Of a stretch of DNA of 25,606 nt, positions 8,867 through 16,109 are shown piece by piece. The DNA comes from a virus. Below the pieces are notes generated by a model. The model saw only the letters and a program-made list of their open reading frames with translations, did not search any database and was not told where the DNA came from. Each line of letters starts with the position of its first letter. Position 1 is the stretch's first letter. Where the stretch lies: IMG/VR virus record IMGVR_UViG_3300036767_000497, positions 1 through 25,606 of that record; one strand, given 5' to 3'. The position numbers and the translations under genes were made by a program.

Positions 8867-9195
8867 TTTTTCACGACCGGCGATATAGCTTTTAATTTCA
8901 TTAGAAGCCCGTCGTTTAATACTAAAAAATCCGATACGATTTTTTCGAAAACACTATTAGGAATTTCCATTATATCTATTTCATCTATTGGTCCCTTTAA
9001 TACAACCCTAAAAAGGTCTGTAATAGTCCCTTCCTTCGTTATTTCTGTTATTAGGCCTTGTATATCGTTCATCTTGTCGCCGTCCATAGTCGAGAATATT
9101 TCGGCTAATTTTATATCTTGGCCTATTGTTAATTCGCCTTGCCATACTTTTACCCCTTGTATGGTGTAGGTCTGTTTACCGGTGGTTTTTGCCAT
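8854..9195 (-). CDS. Tail assembly chaperone, G-like
   Basis: A 113-residue mixed protein placed two genes before the tape measure gene, where siphoviruses encode the G chaperone. The N-terminus reads TYTIQGVKVWQGELTIGQD; the remainder is helical. AAGGAAAACCAA precedes the ATG. Near its 3' end the codons GTG AAA AAA TCG provide a run of six As at 8871-8866, after which the -1 frame stays open into the next frame. Most ribosomes would finish here; a few would shift and make the longer GT product. Confidence 0.75.
   Translation of the reverse strand: MAKTTGKQTYTIQGVKVWQGELTIGQDIKLAEIFSTMDGDKMNDIQGLITEITKEGTITDLFRVVLKGPIDEIDIMEIPNSVFEKIVSDFLVLNDGLLMKLKAISPVVKKSTK
8866..8871 (-). other. Probable -1 frameshift site (A6 run)
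   Basis: On the minus strand the codons read GTG-AAA-AAA-TCG. The heptamer G-AAA-AAA is not a perfect X-XXY-YYZ, but re-pairing on a run of six As is easy for lysine tRNA. Open -1 frame, position at the end of G and location before the tape measure gene all agree with a programmed shift. Confidence 0.65.
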
Positions 9196-9220
9196 TTGGT
9201 TTTCCTTTGTTTTGCCATTG

Positions 9221-10060
9221 TTAAAAAGCGTTAAGGGTAGTTATGTTTCCGCTTATTGTTATAATGTTACCAGTATATACTCCACCGTTTACCGGTAAGG
9301 TTATTATAGCAAAAAATTGACGCGGAAATGGTTGTATTCTAAAATAATAGTCGCCCGTATTTAAGCCGGAAATAGTCGCGTTATTAAATTTTACCTCTTC
9401 ACCCCGGCCGGACGGGTCTACGGGTACGCCGTCTTCCGGAAAGGGAACCCAAGATAACGAACTTTTATTATATAGGGACCAATCCGTCCTATCGTCTTCG
9501 GTAAAAAAACTATATTCCGGTTGGCCCATTGGCCCGGAATTAAAGGTAGTTTCTGTATCTATTTCTAGTAAAAACTGTAGCCGGGCATCTCTTATTGTTA
9601 TCGGGGTTAAAAAGTGGAAGACCATATCTTCGGTATTGGATTTAGGCTTTATTATTCTTTTGTCCGAAATTTCGGGTAATGTAAAGTCCACATTAGTATA
9701 GACCGTTTTACTTTCTGCGGTCCCCCCTTGGCTTACTTCATCGTATAAAGTTACTTCGATATTGATGTCTGTAAATTCTTGTTGTATGCGGAAGTCGGTA
9801 GGGCTATCCCAATGTATGGGAATTTCTTTATAACGGGGGGAGAGGTTAATGTTATCGTAATCTTGGCCAACCGTTGGCCGTAAGGTGGCGTCTTCCCAAG
9901 CCGAAGTCTCTTCGGAATAAAACCGAAGCCCCCCAATACTACACGGCATAGAATCCGGTTCCTTTACCTTAATAGTTATTATATGGTTATCGTCTATTTG
10001 TTCTATGGAAAGTATTTCCCATTTAAGCCGGGTTGGGGTTTTTGTTATTTTTATGGCCAT
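9221..10060 (-). CDS. Ig/FN3-like appendage protein ending mid-domain
   Basis: A 279-residue beta-rich protein of the decoration block. The middle and C-terminal parts look FN3-like (ATISGLNTGDYYFRI). The last ~25 residues (IITLPVNGGVYTGNIITIS) are the opening strand of a Big-type repeat and then stop, which leaves the domain incomplete. The missing part resembles the N-terminus of the 105-residue protein two genes upstream. It follows the 85-residue gene after a TAATATG junction without its own strong RBS, so coupling is likely. Confidence 0.6.
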   Translation of the reverse strand: MAIKITKTPTRLKWEILSIEQIDDNHIITIKVKEPDSMPCSIGGLRFYSEETSAWEDATLRPTVGQDYDNINLSPRYKEIPIHWDSPTDFRIQQEFTDINIEVTLYDEVSQGGTAESKTVYTNVDFTLPEISDKRIIKPKSNTEDMVFHFLTPITIRDARLQFLLEIDTETTFNSGPMGQPEYSFFTEDDRTDWSLYNKSSLSWVPFPEDGVPVDPSGRGEEVKFNNATISGLNTGDYYFRIQPFPRQFFAIITLPVNGGVYTGNIITISGNITTLNAF

Positions 10061-10061
10061 A

Positions 10062-10319
10062 TTAGTTTTGTCCCGGGGTTATAGTAAACTGTCGAACATT
10101 AGAAATAAGGCTTTCGTTTCCGTTTATATCCGCGATAATTACATAAACTTTTCTACCTTCCGGATTGCCGGAACCGTCAAAGTCCGCCAAAGTGCAAACC
10201 TTCGAAAATATTATATTTGGTCCGGACGGGGACGAAAACCCGCCCCCTAAAAAGTTGTCGTTTACCGGGTCCGGTTCGTTAGTATATGTTTGCTCGTAAT
10301 ATCTTATGCTAAAAATCAT
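10062..10319 (-). CDS. Small FN3/Ig-like appendage protein
   Basis: An 85-residue beta-rich protein whose C-terminal half (RKVYVIIADINGNESLIS) resembles the last strands of an FN3/Ig-like domain with the A-x-D-x-x-G-N-x-S signature. The glycine-rich centre (NFLGGGFSSPSGPN) may be a loop. It is linked by ATGA to the upstream gene and by two bases to the downstream gene. It may be one subunit of a multi-part fibre. Confidence 0.55.
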   Translation of the reverse strand: MIFSIRYYEQTYTNEPDPVNDNFLGGGFSSPSGPNIIFSKVCTLADFDGSGNPEGRKVYVIIADINGNESLISNVRQFTITPGQN

Positions 10320-10633
10320 TCTTCAGTAAGCCCCAATAAAACCAAAGACATTTCGCCTATAGACCAGTTTTCTAAATCCGATACTTTCATAGGCGAGGAA
10401 GTTATTATACCGGCTATTACTTCTTGGTTTTGTACGGCGTTGGAATTCCCGGCTAAATCTTCGGCTATTGGGTAAACATTCCACCGGCCGGCCGTCCAAT
10501 TTTCAGTAGTTACCGACCAATTCGGGGCCCCTTCTTGTACTGTTGTATCAATCCCTATTACCGTGTCTATATTTGGGTTAAATGTACTCGATAAGGTCCG
10601 ATATATTGTTACTTTTGTCGTATCTTGGGCCAT
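10316..10633 (-). CDS. Partial Ig-like appendage protein
   Basis: A 105-residue protein that starts in the middle of an Ig-like repeat: [17 protein letters not shown], then PNWSVTTENWTAGRW and VYPIAEDLAGNSN correspond to the same positions as the start of the 218-residue Ig-like protein. The C-terminal 30 residues are different (DLENWSIGEMSLVLLGL). It is coupled to the collagen-like gene by TAATG and to the next gene by ATGA, so it is probably made in equal amounts with them and used in one appendage. Confidence 0.6.
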   Translation of the reverse strand: MAQDTTKVTIYRTLSSTFNPNIDTVIGIDTTVQEGAPNWSVTTENWTAGRWNVYPIAEDLAGNSNAVQNQEVIAGIITSSPMKVSDLENWSIGEMSLVLLGLTEE

Positions 10634-11802
10634 TATTTAGCCGGAACGAAATAATACACGTTCCCCCCTATAGTTACTTTTAGCCTACCCTTATCTATAA
10701 TTATAGCACTTACGCCCGATAGGTGGCTATTACCAGTAGCACCGGTAGGACCGGTCGCACCTTGCGAACCAGTAGCACCGGCCGGACCGGTATTTCCTTT
10801 AACCCCATCGCTACCGGCGTCGCCTTTGGTCCCTTGGGGTCCAGTAGCCCCGGTAGTTCCTTGGTTTCCGGTATCGCCTTTAGCCCCGGTAGTTCCTTGG
10901 CTTCCTTCGTCCCCCTTTTCGCCCTTATCTCCTTTTCCGCCCTTGTCCCCCTTAAGCCCGGTCGTCCCTTGGGGTCCAGTAGAACCAGTAGCCCCGGGGT
11001 TTCCGGTATCGCCTTTAGCCCCGGTTGTCCCGGTGGTCCCTTGGGGGCCAGTAGGACCAGTAGAACCAGTAGCCCCGGTTGGTCCGCTTGGACCAAGAGG
11101 GCCAGTTGGTCCCCTATCGCCTTCCGGTCCTTGGGTCCCGGTATCGCCTTTAGTTCCTTGGGGTCCGGTAGGGCCGGTATTACCAGTATTCCCGGTATCG
11201 CCTTTAGTTCCTTGGGGGCCAGTTGGTCCGGTAGAGCCGGTATTTCCTTGGCTTCCGGTGTCCCCGGTATCGCCTTTAGCGGAAAGCTTGGCCCAATAAG
11301 TGGTAGAAGTGGAAGGGGTTTTATTTGTACCGGCTTTTATACCCACATAAGAAGAACCGTTATAAAATACCGCGTCGTCTATGGCGTAGGCCGTGCTACT
11401 ACTATAAGTTCCTTTCCATACCAAGCCTTCCGGTCCAGTACTTCCGATAGGTCCGGTATTTCCAGTAGGACCAGTAGAACCGGCCGGGCCGGTAGCCCCT
11501 TGGGGGCCTTGGGGACCGGTGGCCCCGGTTGGACCTTGCGAAGTCGCATTAACCGAAGCCGGACCAAAAGCCCGGCCTATATATTGGTGTAATTCGTTAA
11601 CGTCGCTACGAAGTTTTACTAATTCGCTACGTAAATTTTGGATAGCACCGTTAACACTTTTTAAGATACTTTCGTCGTCCGGTATATTCCCACTAACCAA
11701 AGGGCTACCGGCGTATTCCATAACCTTTTCCATTAAAGTAGTTTCGCTTATGTCTTTAGAAGTAAGCGAGTTTTTTAAAGTTATGTCATTGTCGAACGGC
11801 AT
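10633..11802 (-). CDS. Collagen-like fibre protein with inserted carbohydrate-binding-like module
   Basis: A 389-residue protein. Residues 45-80 form a coiled coil that could start a trimer. Two Gly-X-Y tracts follow: about 90-126 and 177-357, rich in G-P-T, G-A-T, G-D-T and G-D-K triplets. Between them, residues 128-175 hold a small aromatic module ([19 protein letters not shown] ... TYWAKLS) of the kind found in carbohydrate-binding module 5/12-like inserts of phage fibres. The C-terminal 30 residues form a short beta end piece. It should make a trimeric rod on the virion that may touch surface glycans. RBS AAAGGTG; stop/start TAATG with the next gene. Confidence 0.85.
   Translation of the reverse strand: MPFDNDITLKNSLTSKDISETTLMEKVMEYAGSPLVSGNIPDDESILKSVNGAIQNLRSELVKLRSDVNELHQYIGRAFGPASVNATSQGPTGATGPQGPQGATGPAGSTGPTGNTGPIGSTGPEGLVWKGTYSSSTAYAIDDAVFYNGSSYVGIKAGTNKTPSTSTTYWAKLSAKGDTGDTGSQGNTGSTGPTGPQGTKGDTGNTGNTGPTGPQGTKGDTGTQGPEGDRGPTGPLGPSGPTGATGSTGPTGPQGTTGTTGAKGDTGNPGATGSTGPQGTTGLKGDKGGKGDKGEKGDEGSQGTTGAKGDTGNQGTTGATGPQGTKGDAGSDGVKGNTGPAGATGSQGATGPTGATGNSHLSGVSAIIIDKGRLKVTIGGNVYYFVPAK
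10732..11535 (-). repeat. Gly-X-Y (collagen-like) coding repeats
   Basis: Nine-base periodic DNA coding for collagen triplets, interrupted once by the aromatic module (about 11278-11421). The antisense strand also reads open here, purely as a by-product of the repeat. Length variation by slippage or recombination would be expected. Confidence 0.85.
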
Positions 11803-11813
11803 ATTTTCACCTT

Positions 11814-12326
11814 TTACGATTTAGTTATTTTAATGTAGCCCCCATAAATTTGGTGGGCGGTTGAAGTAGTACCCACATAAATAGAAATATACTTAGCACC
11901 ATCAGAGTCGAAGTCGGTGGAATTTATTTCTACGTTAGTGTTTCCGCTTCCCTTTTGAACGGCAAGTCCGTTCGTAATCATACATTCGTAAATTTTAGTA
12001 TTTATAGTATGGGAACAGTTTATACGGAAGTGGGTAACCGTAAACCCCCTAGGTATTACAAAAGTGGCCACCATTTCCAAGGACGACGATTTTACTATCG
12101 CGTGGCCCCCGTAATTATTTAACGCGACATTATAATAAGAGTTGTCGCCATTAGGGCAAAAATCTCCCGGGGTTACAATAATTTGGGTCGGGTCTAATAG
12201 GTATCCCGCATCTGCTTTCTTACTGTAAACTTCGCCAAAATTATCGTTACACTTGTCGAAAGCGTCGCGTATAGTGTCGCCGGAATTAGTCCCGGCGGTT
12301 CCAAGGCTTATAGTTTGTTGGCCCAT
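11814..12326 (-). CDS. Fibre-associated structural protein with 'DNF' N-terminal motif
   Basis: A 170-residue protein. The N-terminus [19 protein letters not shown] followed by [11 protein letters not shown] matches a motif found at the start of many phage fibre and baseplate-attached proteins (G-T-A...G-D-x-x-R-x-A-F-x-K-x-N-D-N-F). The remaining ~125 residues are beta-rich and end GGYIKITKS, like a small receptor-binding or jelly-roll head. It stands between the Ig-like and collagen-like genes and likely belongs to the same appendage. The 109-base gap before it holds a long imperfect inverted repeat (CGGGC/GCCCG) but no gene. Confidence 0.6.
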   Translation of the reverse strand: MGQQTISLGTAGTNSGDTIRDAFDKCNDNFGEVYSKKADAGYLLDPTQIIVTPGDFCPNGDNSYYNVALNNYGGHAIVKSSSLEMVATFVIPRGFTVTHFRINCSHTINTKIYECMITNGLAVQKGSGNTNVEINSTDFDSDGAKYISIYVGTTSTAHQIYGGYIKITKS

Positions 12327-12435
12327 TTATCCGGTTTTCCTTAAGGTTAAATTTCGGGCCACTAAATTAACGTGTAGTTAGTCTATGGCCATAATTCAGT
12401 AGCCCGAATAGTTAGGTAGATTCGTCTATTTCTTC

Positions 12436-13092
12436 TTATGAAGACGTACCGGTAATAGTGAAACTTGTTCCGGTAAATACGTAGCCGTTAGAGTGGCTTG
12501 TAATAGCCGGCGAACTTGGGGCCGTAGTATCTATAATAACCGAAAGGATACTACCATAACCACTATAACCGCCGGATTTATCCCTCCACCTTGCCCGGTA
12601 TTGATGGGTAGCATTTACTAAGGCCGAAGGTTCTTGCAATGTATATGACCATTCTTTCGTACTGCCGTTTACAACAATAGTCATAGATGAGTCTGCTACA
12701 TCGACAACCTTTGACCAAGACCCCGCCCCGGTTTTACGTTCTACTTCGTAGCGATTCAAAGATGCGTCCGGTGGTACTACCGAATTCGGACCGGTTAAAG
12801 TTACACCGGACTTTATCCTAGGCGTCGAATCGTTGGTTACGTTGTCCGAAGATGACGAACCGGAATCGTCTAATAGGTCTGGTAATGTTGGTGTAGTAGA
12901 GTCCCCCGATTTTAAATTTACAGTTGAAGAGGCCCCCGATTCATTCCCGGCCAAATCTGTAGCCTTGCCGGTAAGGGCGTGGCTTCCGGCCGAAAGCGTT
13001 AACGCTTTAGACCAGTTTCCGGAACCGTCTACGGTAGCCGTTCCTACTGATTGTCCTCCGTCGAAAAGTTCTACTGTTTTAGTGTCTGGCAT
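12436..13092 (-). CDS. Ig-like repeat fibre/decoration protein with split terminal domains
   Basis: A 218-residue secreted-style beta protein of a virion. The N-terminus MPDTKTVELFDGGQSVGTA is the middle of a bacterial Ig-like (Big) repeat, continuing through GNWSKALTL and TGKATDLAGNES. Then comes a Ser/Asp linker (DDSGSSSSDNVTNDSTPRI), an FN3-like domain (about 95-190), and a C-terminus FTGTSFTITGTSS that is only the first strand of another Big repeat. Thus the protein starts where its own end leaves off. The ATG has AAGGAA nine bases upstream, so the start is real. It probably decorates the tail or neck and may bind host surface sugars. Confidence 0.7.
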   Translation of the reverse strand: MPDTKTVELFDGGQSVGTATVDGSGNWSKALTLSAGSHALTGKATDLAGNESGASSTVNLKSGDSTTPTLPDLLDDSGSSSSDNVTNDSTPRIKSGVTLTGPNSVVPPDASLNRYEVERKTGAGSWSKVVDVADSSMTIVVNGSTKEWSYTLQEPSALVNATHQYRARWRDKSGGYSGYGSILSVIIDTTAPSSPAITSHSNGYVFTGTSFTITGTSS

Positions 13093-13105
13093 TTTATATT
13101 ATTCC

Positions 13106-13264
13106 TTATTTGTTTAGTTGTTTTTTTACTTCATTCCATACGGTGTTATCTAATTTATTAGAAGACCTATCGACTAAATAGTCGCCTATCTTAATTAGTA
13201 CCGCTATAATAACCTTTTCAGTAAGTAACGCGGTGGCTATTGAACTTAATACCTTGGCTATCAT
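13106..13264 (-). CDS. Small amphipathic/membrane protein, 52 residues
   Basis: A short gene found by direct reading: ATG at 13264, AAGGA about eight bases upstream, stop TAA at 13106. The product begins MIAKVLSSIATALLTEKV, continues with a hydrophobic stretch (VIIAVLIKIGDYLV) and ends in a charged helix (KLDNTVWNEVKKQLNK). It lies between two well-supported genes with tight spacing. Such tiny proteins are common near phage lysis or tail genes; a holin-related role is possible but unproven. Confidence 0.65.
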   Translation of the reverse strand: MIAKVLSSIATALLTEKVIIAVLIKIGDYLVDRSSNKLDNTVWNEVKKQLNK

Positions 13265-13270
13265 AATGTT

Positions 13271-13588
13271 TTATCCTTGTTTTGTTTCCCATTTCCCGAA
13301 CCGGTGGCTTAATTCGTCTATATTCTTTTCGACATTTCTAAAGCCCCGGCTTACTTGGTCGGTTAAGCTTTTAAATTTTTCATTAGTAACGGCTTCTATT
13401 ACGTCTTGCTTTCTTTCTATTTGCCCTAATCGCCTATTCCACATATCCATATCGGTTTCGATTTTGGTTTCTAGTGTTCGCATATCCCGGTATAAAGACC
13501 TTAAAAGCGTTATAAAAGCGGAGAGGCTTACCGTAAAAACGATTTGTAAAACGATAAAAGCTACTTTCCATACGCTACCTATTTCCAC
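13271..13588 (-). CDS. Membrane-anchored coiled-coil protein (holin- or spanin-like candidate)
   Basis: A 105-residue protein starting at GTG (GAAGG six bases upstream). Residues about 7-27 form one hydrophobic membrane helix (WKVAFIVLQIVFTVSLSAFI), followed by a basic patch and a long heptad-patterned helix that runs to the C-terminus. One N-terminal membrane helix plus a coiled coil is seen in several small phage membrane proteins, including some holin-like and spanin-like ones. With the next small gene it may be the membrane part of the lysis system, whose peptidase is encoded 10 kb away. Inference only. Confidence 0.65.
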   Translation of the reverse strand: MEIGSVWKVAFIVLQIVFTVSLSAFITLLRSLYRDMRTLETKIETDMDMWNRRLGQIERKQDVIEAVTNEKFKSLTDQVSRGFRNVEKNIDELSHRFGKWETKQG

Positions 13589-13820
13589 CTTTAGCCTTCT
13601 TTTTCTTGGCCTTTTTCTTGGCCTTGTTTTTTTCTATCTTTTTATCTAAGTCCCCGTTATAATCCACGACGCCAAAGTCGTGAGCCGATTTACTTTCGGC
13701 CGGGTCTTCGAAGTAGCCGTCGTCGTGGTCCGGGTCGGGGACCAAAGTATAGCCCCAACCTATCCGGGTCTTAACATCCGACGGGTCGATTTCAATTAAC
13801 CGGCCCGCCGGTGTTTTCAT
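13575..13820 (-). CDS. Small unknown protein with Lys-rich tail
   Basis: An 81-residue protein starting MKTPAGRLIEIDPSDV. I prefer the ATG at 13820 because AGGTGG stands five bases before it; a GTG at 13829 is in the same frame. The first part looks like a small folded domain common in phage structural regions (a 'GW' turn in RIGWGYTLV); the C-terminus is a run of Lys and Ala (KKAKKKKAKGG). Function unknown. The 3' end overlaps the next gene by 14 bases. Confidence 0.6.
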   Translation of the reverse strand: MKTPAGRLIEIDPSDVKTRIGWGYTLVPDPDHDDGYFEDPAESKSAHDFGVVDYNGDLDKKIEKNKAKKKAKKKKAKGGNR

Positions 13821-13861
13821 CTTAACCACCTAAACAAGTCCAAAGGTATTTAGTTAATTCT

Positions 13862-14299
13862 TTATGATGCGATATCAGCAACCACAAAACCCGGGGAATC
13901 GTGTTCGGGGATTGATTTACGGCAAACGATTTTAGTTTTTAAACCGTCTACGCTTGTCTTACAATCGTCCAAACTTGAAACCGTAAGCGTTCTACCAATA
14001 CCACCCCCACCGCCGGAAGCCGTGGCTATAATAAGTTCGTCCGAACCATCCACCGCCGACATATCGGAAGTGTCTAATTCCGAAATAGTAATTTCGATAG
14101 TGTATTTTCTACCGAAGCTTTCTATAATTTCGTTACCGTCTTCGAGTTCGGCTATCGTTTCTTTAATTTCTTCTGCAAAAGAAACGACCCCGTCTTTTAG
14201 TCCTTTAACGCTTAAAGCTTCTGCGTTGGCTTTATTAAAGGTAATCGTAACTACCCTACCTAACATTACTTTAGCGTGGCTTAATTCTCTACTTGCCAT
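13862..14299 (-). CDS. Putative major tail (tube) protein
   Basis: A 145-residue beta-rich protein following the tail terminator. It has alternating strands, the helix KGLKDGVVSFAEEIKETIAE and a glycine-rich loop ASGGGGGIGRTL. Tube proteins of siphoviruses are small beta barrels encoded at this place. No other tube candidate is seen in the window. Its start is in a TAATG overlap with the upstream gene. Confidence 0.5.
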   Translation of the reverse strand: MASRELSHAKVMLGRVVTITFNKANAEALSVKGLKDGVVSFAEEIKETIAELEDGNEIIESFGRKYTIEITISELDTSDMSAVDGSDELIIATASGGGGGIGRTLTVSSLDDCKTSVDGLKTKIVCRKSIPEHDSPGFVVADIAS

Positions 14300-14721
14300 T
14301 AGTTAGTATTCCTTATTTGTATGTTAATATTATCAAAAGTAACGACCACTATGTCGTCGCCGTATGTTGTGGTAAAATCCGTATCGGTATCTATTCTATC
14401 TATGTCGCTATGTACTACTTCTTCTAAATTCCTTATGGCCTTACTACAATCGCCAAGTTTATTTAAGTACATATCGTTAAGCGGATTTAGTCCGAATTCT
14501 AACTCTACGCCTAATTCGGTTAGGGTGTCCATTTCGTAACTACTTCCGCCTTGCTCGTTAAACCGGATGGTAAAAGCGTTTTGTAGTTGTGAAGTTGGAA
14601 ATATTCCTAATTCCATATTAAACCACAAGTTCGCCGGTTTGTAGCGAAAGCTTAACCCGGAATCGTTGGATATGGCCGTTTTTAACGACGCCAATATCCC
14701 GGAATAGTTTACTACCGCCAT
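14299..14721 (-). CDS. Tail terminator / tail completion protein
   Basis: A 140-residue protein with an alpha-beta layout: N-terminal helix, FRYKPANLWFNMELGIFP, strands, a helix with CSKAIRNLEEVV, and C-terminal strands ending NINIQIRNTN. This is the expected design and size of a tail-terminator (gpU/HK97 gp10-like) subunit, which caps the tail tube at the neck. It is flanked by TAATG junctions on both sides. Call based mainly on gene order. Confidence 0.5.
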   Translation of the reverse strand: MAVVNYSGILASLKTAISNDSGLSFRYKPANLWFNMELGIFPTSQLQNAFTIRFNEQGGSSYEMDTLTELGVELEFGLNPLNDMYLNKLGDCSKAIRNLEEVVHSDIDRIDTDTDFTTTYGDDIVVVTFDNINIQIRNTN

Positions 14722-15137
14722 TACCTACCGAAAACATATTTAGACCTTACCGATATTTCGCCAGTATCTACTACATTGTCTTCGTTTACGTCGTAGTGAT
14801 AACGCAAAGGGATTAAAGAAGCTTCCATTTCGTAGGCCCCGGCCATTTCCAAAAGGCTATTACCCTTAAATATCCGCGAAATAGCTAACCTTACGATACA
14901 ATCTTTAAGGTTTGGCGTTTCTATAAAGTCGTGTACTTTTTCGACTTCGTCTTTTATTTTCGCGTGGGTATAGCTTGGGTTATTGTTTTCCATATCAGCG
15001 TAAACCATACGGTAAACATCCTTACGGGCTTCGGCGATTTGGTCGCTAAAATCCGCTTGGCCGATAAATTTATAGTCCGCTATATTAGGGACAATATTAT
15101 CTAAGTCCGCGTCTACTACTATTATTTCCGTTAGCAT
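14721..15137 (-). CDS. Head-tail connector / adaptor protein
   Basis: A 138-residue, mostly helical acidic protein next to the major capsid gene. Its size, helical content (DQIAEARKDVYRMVYADM and the helix ending in RISRIFKGN-like residues) and position fit the gp6/gp15-type adaptors that bind below the portal. The name rests on synteny and fold impression. The stop overlaps the next ATG as TAATG. Confidence 0.55.
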   Translation of the reverse strand: MLTEIIVVDADLDNIVPNIADYKFIGQADFSDQIAEARKDVYRMVYADMENNNPSYTHAKIKDEVEKVHDFIETPNLKDCIVRLAISRIFKGNSLLEMAGAYEMEASLIPLRYHYDVNEDNVVDTGEISVRSKYVFGR

Positions 15138-15157
15138 TATTCTAATCCCAAGTTAGG

Positions 15158-15183
15158 GGACCGGCCCGGTAAAAGACCGGTCC
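15158..15183 (-). other. Hairpin after major capsid gene
   Basis: GGACCGG (15158-15164) pairs with CCGGTCC (15177-15183), with extra GC-rich self-complementarity inside the loop. No U-tract follows on the minus-strand transcript. A structure here may slow or process the message and protect the capsid transcript's 3' end. Confidence 0.5.
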
Positions 15184-15212
15184 AAACCTATAATATGGTT
15201 ATCGTCTACCTA

Positions 15213-16082
15213 TTACGAAGCGACGTAACTACTTAAGGACTGTACGGACCATAAACTATCTTGGTCTACGATACCGTAATCGCCTACCCAATACCAACCG
15301 ATATTTAACATACGGCCCAATTTATCAAAGGGCCCAGTAATTCGCATTTCGGCGGATTGGCTTTCGGCTTTTCCAAAAGCGTTTCGACCAAAAAAGGCCG
15401 ATTCGTGTACGTCGGGGTCCGCGTCTGTAAAAGGCATACCGGTCGAACTAATAAACCGGAATCCTTTATAGAAGCCTACTTCGTTACGAAGGATAGGCAT
15501 AGCGTCGGCGTACTTTTGTACGTCTTTCCAAGCCGAAAATCCGGCTATATCTTGGGCTACGGCCGGGTGACACATACAAACGTAAGCGTCCCCGTCCCAC
15601 CGTTCAGCGTTTTTGTTGTTTAACTCAAAGAATACCGCGTCTAAAAGGGCTTCGGTTATATTAGCCGAAGAACCGTCCTTATTATTCGCGGAACCTTGTA
15701 AGCTTAAACAAGCTAAACGGTTTAAAGATTCTGCCATATTCCGGGCGACGACTTGGGAAGCCCCAAGGTCTGCTTTACCGCCACTTTGTAGGGACGCTAA
15801 AGAAGTTTTAGTAACCACGTTACCGTATTCTTTCGGGGTAAAGGTTACTTTACTATCGGCCATTGCTACGGCGTCTACATCCGAGCCGTCCGTAAGTTCG
15901 GTTACGGCGTAATCCATCTTCGAATATTTTACAAAGTCTATAGATTTAGCCCCGATACTTCGACGGTAACTTGCGAATTGGTCCGCTACGATTCTGTCCC
16001 CGGCTTCCACTTGGAAAGCTTGGTCCATTAAGGCTATTTGTGAATCGCCTAATACCGAAGCGGTAGTTTTTACATCTGCCAT
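15213..16082 (-). CDS. Major capsid protein (N4gp56-like, HK97 fold)
   Basis: A 289-residue protein starting MADVKTTASVLGDSQIAL. EYGNVVTKTSLASLQ, a stretch of small residues, MCHPAVAQDI and GFYKGFRFISSTGMPF follow the order expected in N4gp56-type capsid proteins with the HK97 fold; the C-terminus is ALIGN-able by eye only. It would form the icosahedral shell. RBS AGGAA sits eight bases before the ATG. A hairpin follows the gene before the connector gene, which may help to give high expression of this gene relative to those downstream. Confidence 0.88.
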   Translation of the reverse strand: MADVKTTASVLGDSQIALMDQAFQVEAGDRIVADQFASYRRSIGAKSIDFVKYSKMDYAVTELTDGSDVDAVAMADSKVTFTPKEYGNVVTKTSLASLQSGGKADLGASQVVARNMAESLNRLACLSLQGSANNKDGSSANITEALLDAVFFELNNKNAERWDGDAYVCMCHPAVAQDIAGFSAWKDVQKYADAMPILRNEVGFYKGFRFISSTGMPFTDADPDVHESAFFGRNAFGKAESQSAEMRITGPFDKLGRMLNIGWYWVGDYGIVDQDSLWSVQSLSSYVAS

Positions 16083-16109
16083 TTTTATATTCCTATTCTA
16101 TTAAGTGTT

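Noticed and set aside
9751-9936. Minus-strand 61-codon frame inside the 279-residue gene
   Set aside because: Internal shadow frame without an RBS or recognisable features.
10710-11592. Long open frames on both strands across the collagen-like gene, including plus-strand Pro/Gly-rich frames
   Set aside because: They arise from the nine-base periodicity of Gly-X-Y coding DNA, have no RBS and lie antisense to a well-supported gene.
12327-12435. Imperfect inverted repeat CGGGCCACT/AGTAGCCCG in the gap after the Ig-like gene, considered as terminator or attachment site
   Set aside because: The loop is about 35 bases, one pair is mismatched and there is no U-tract; no second copy was seen to support an att site.
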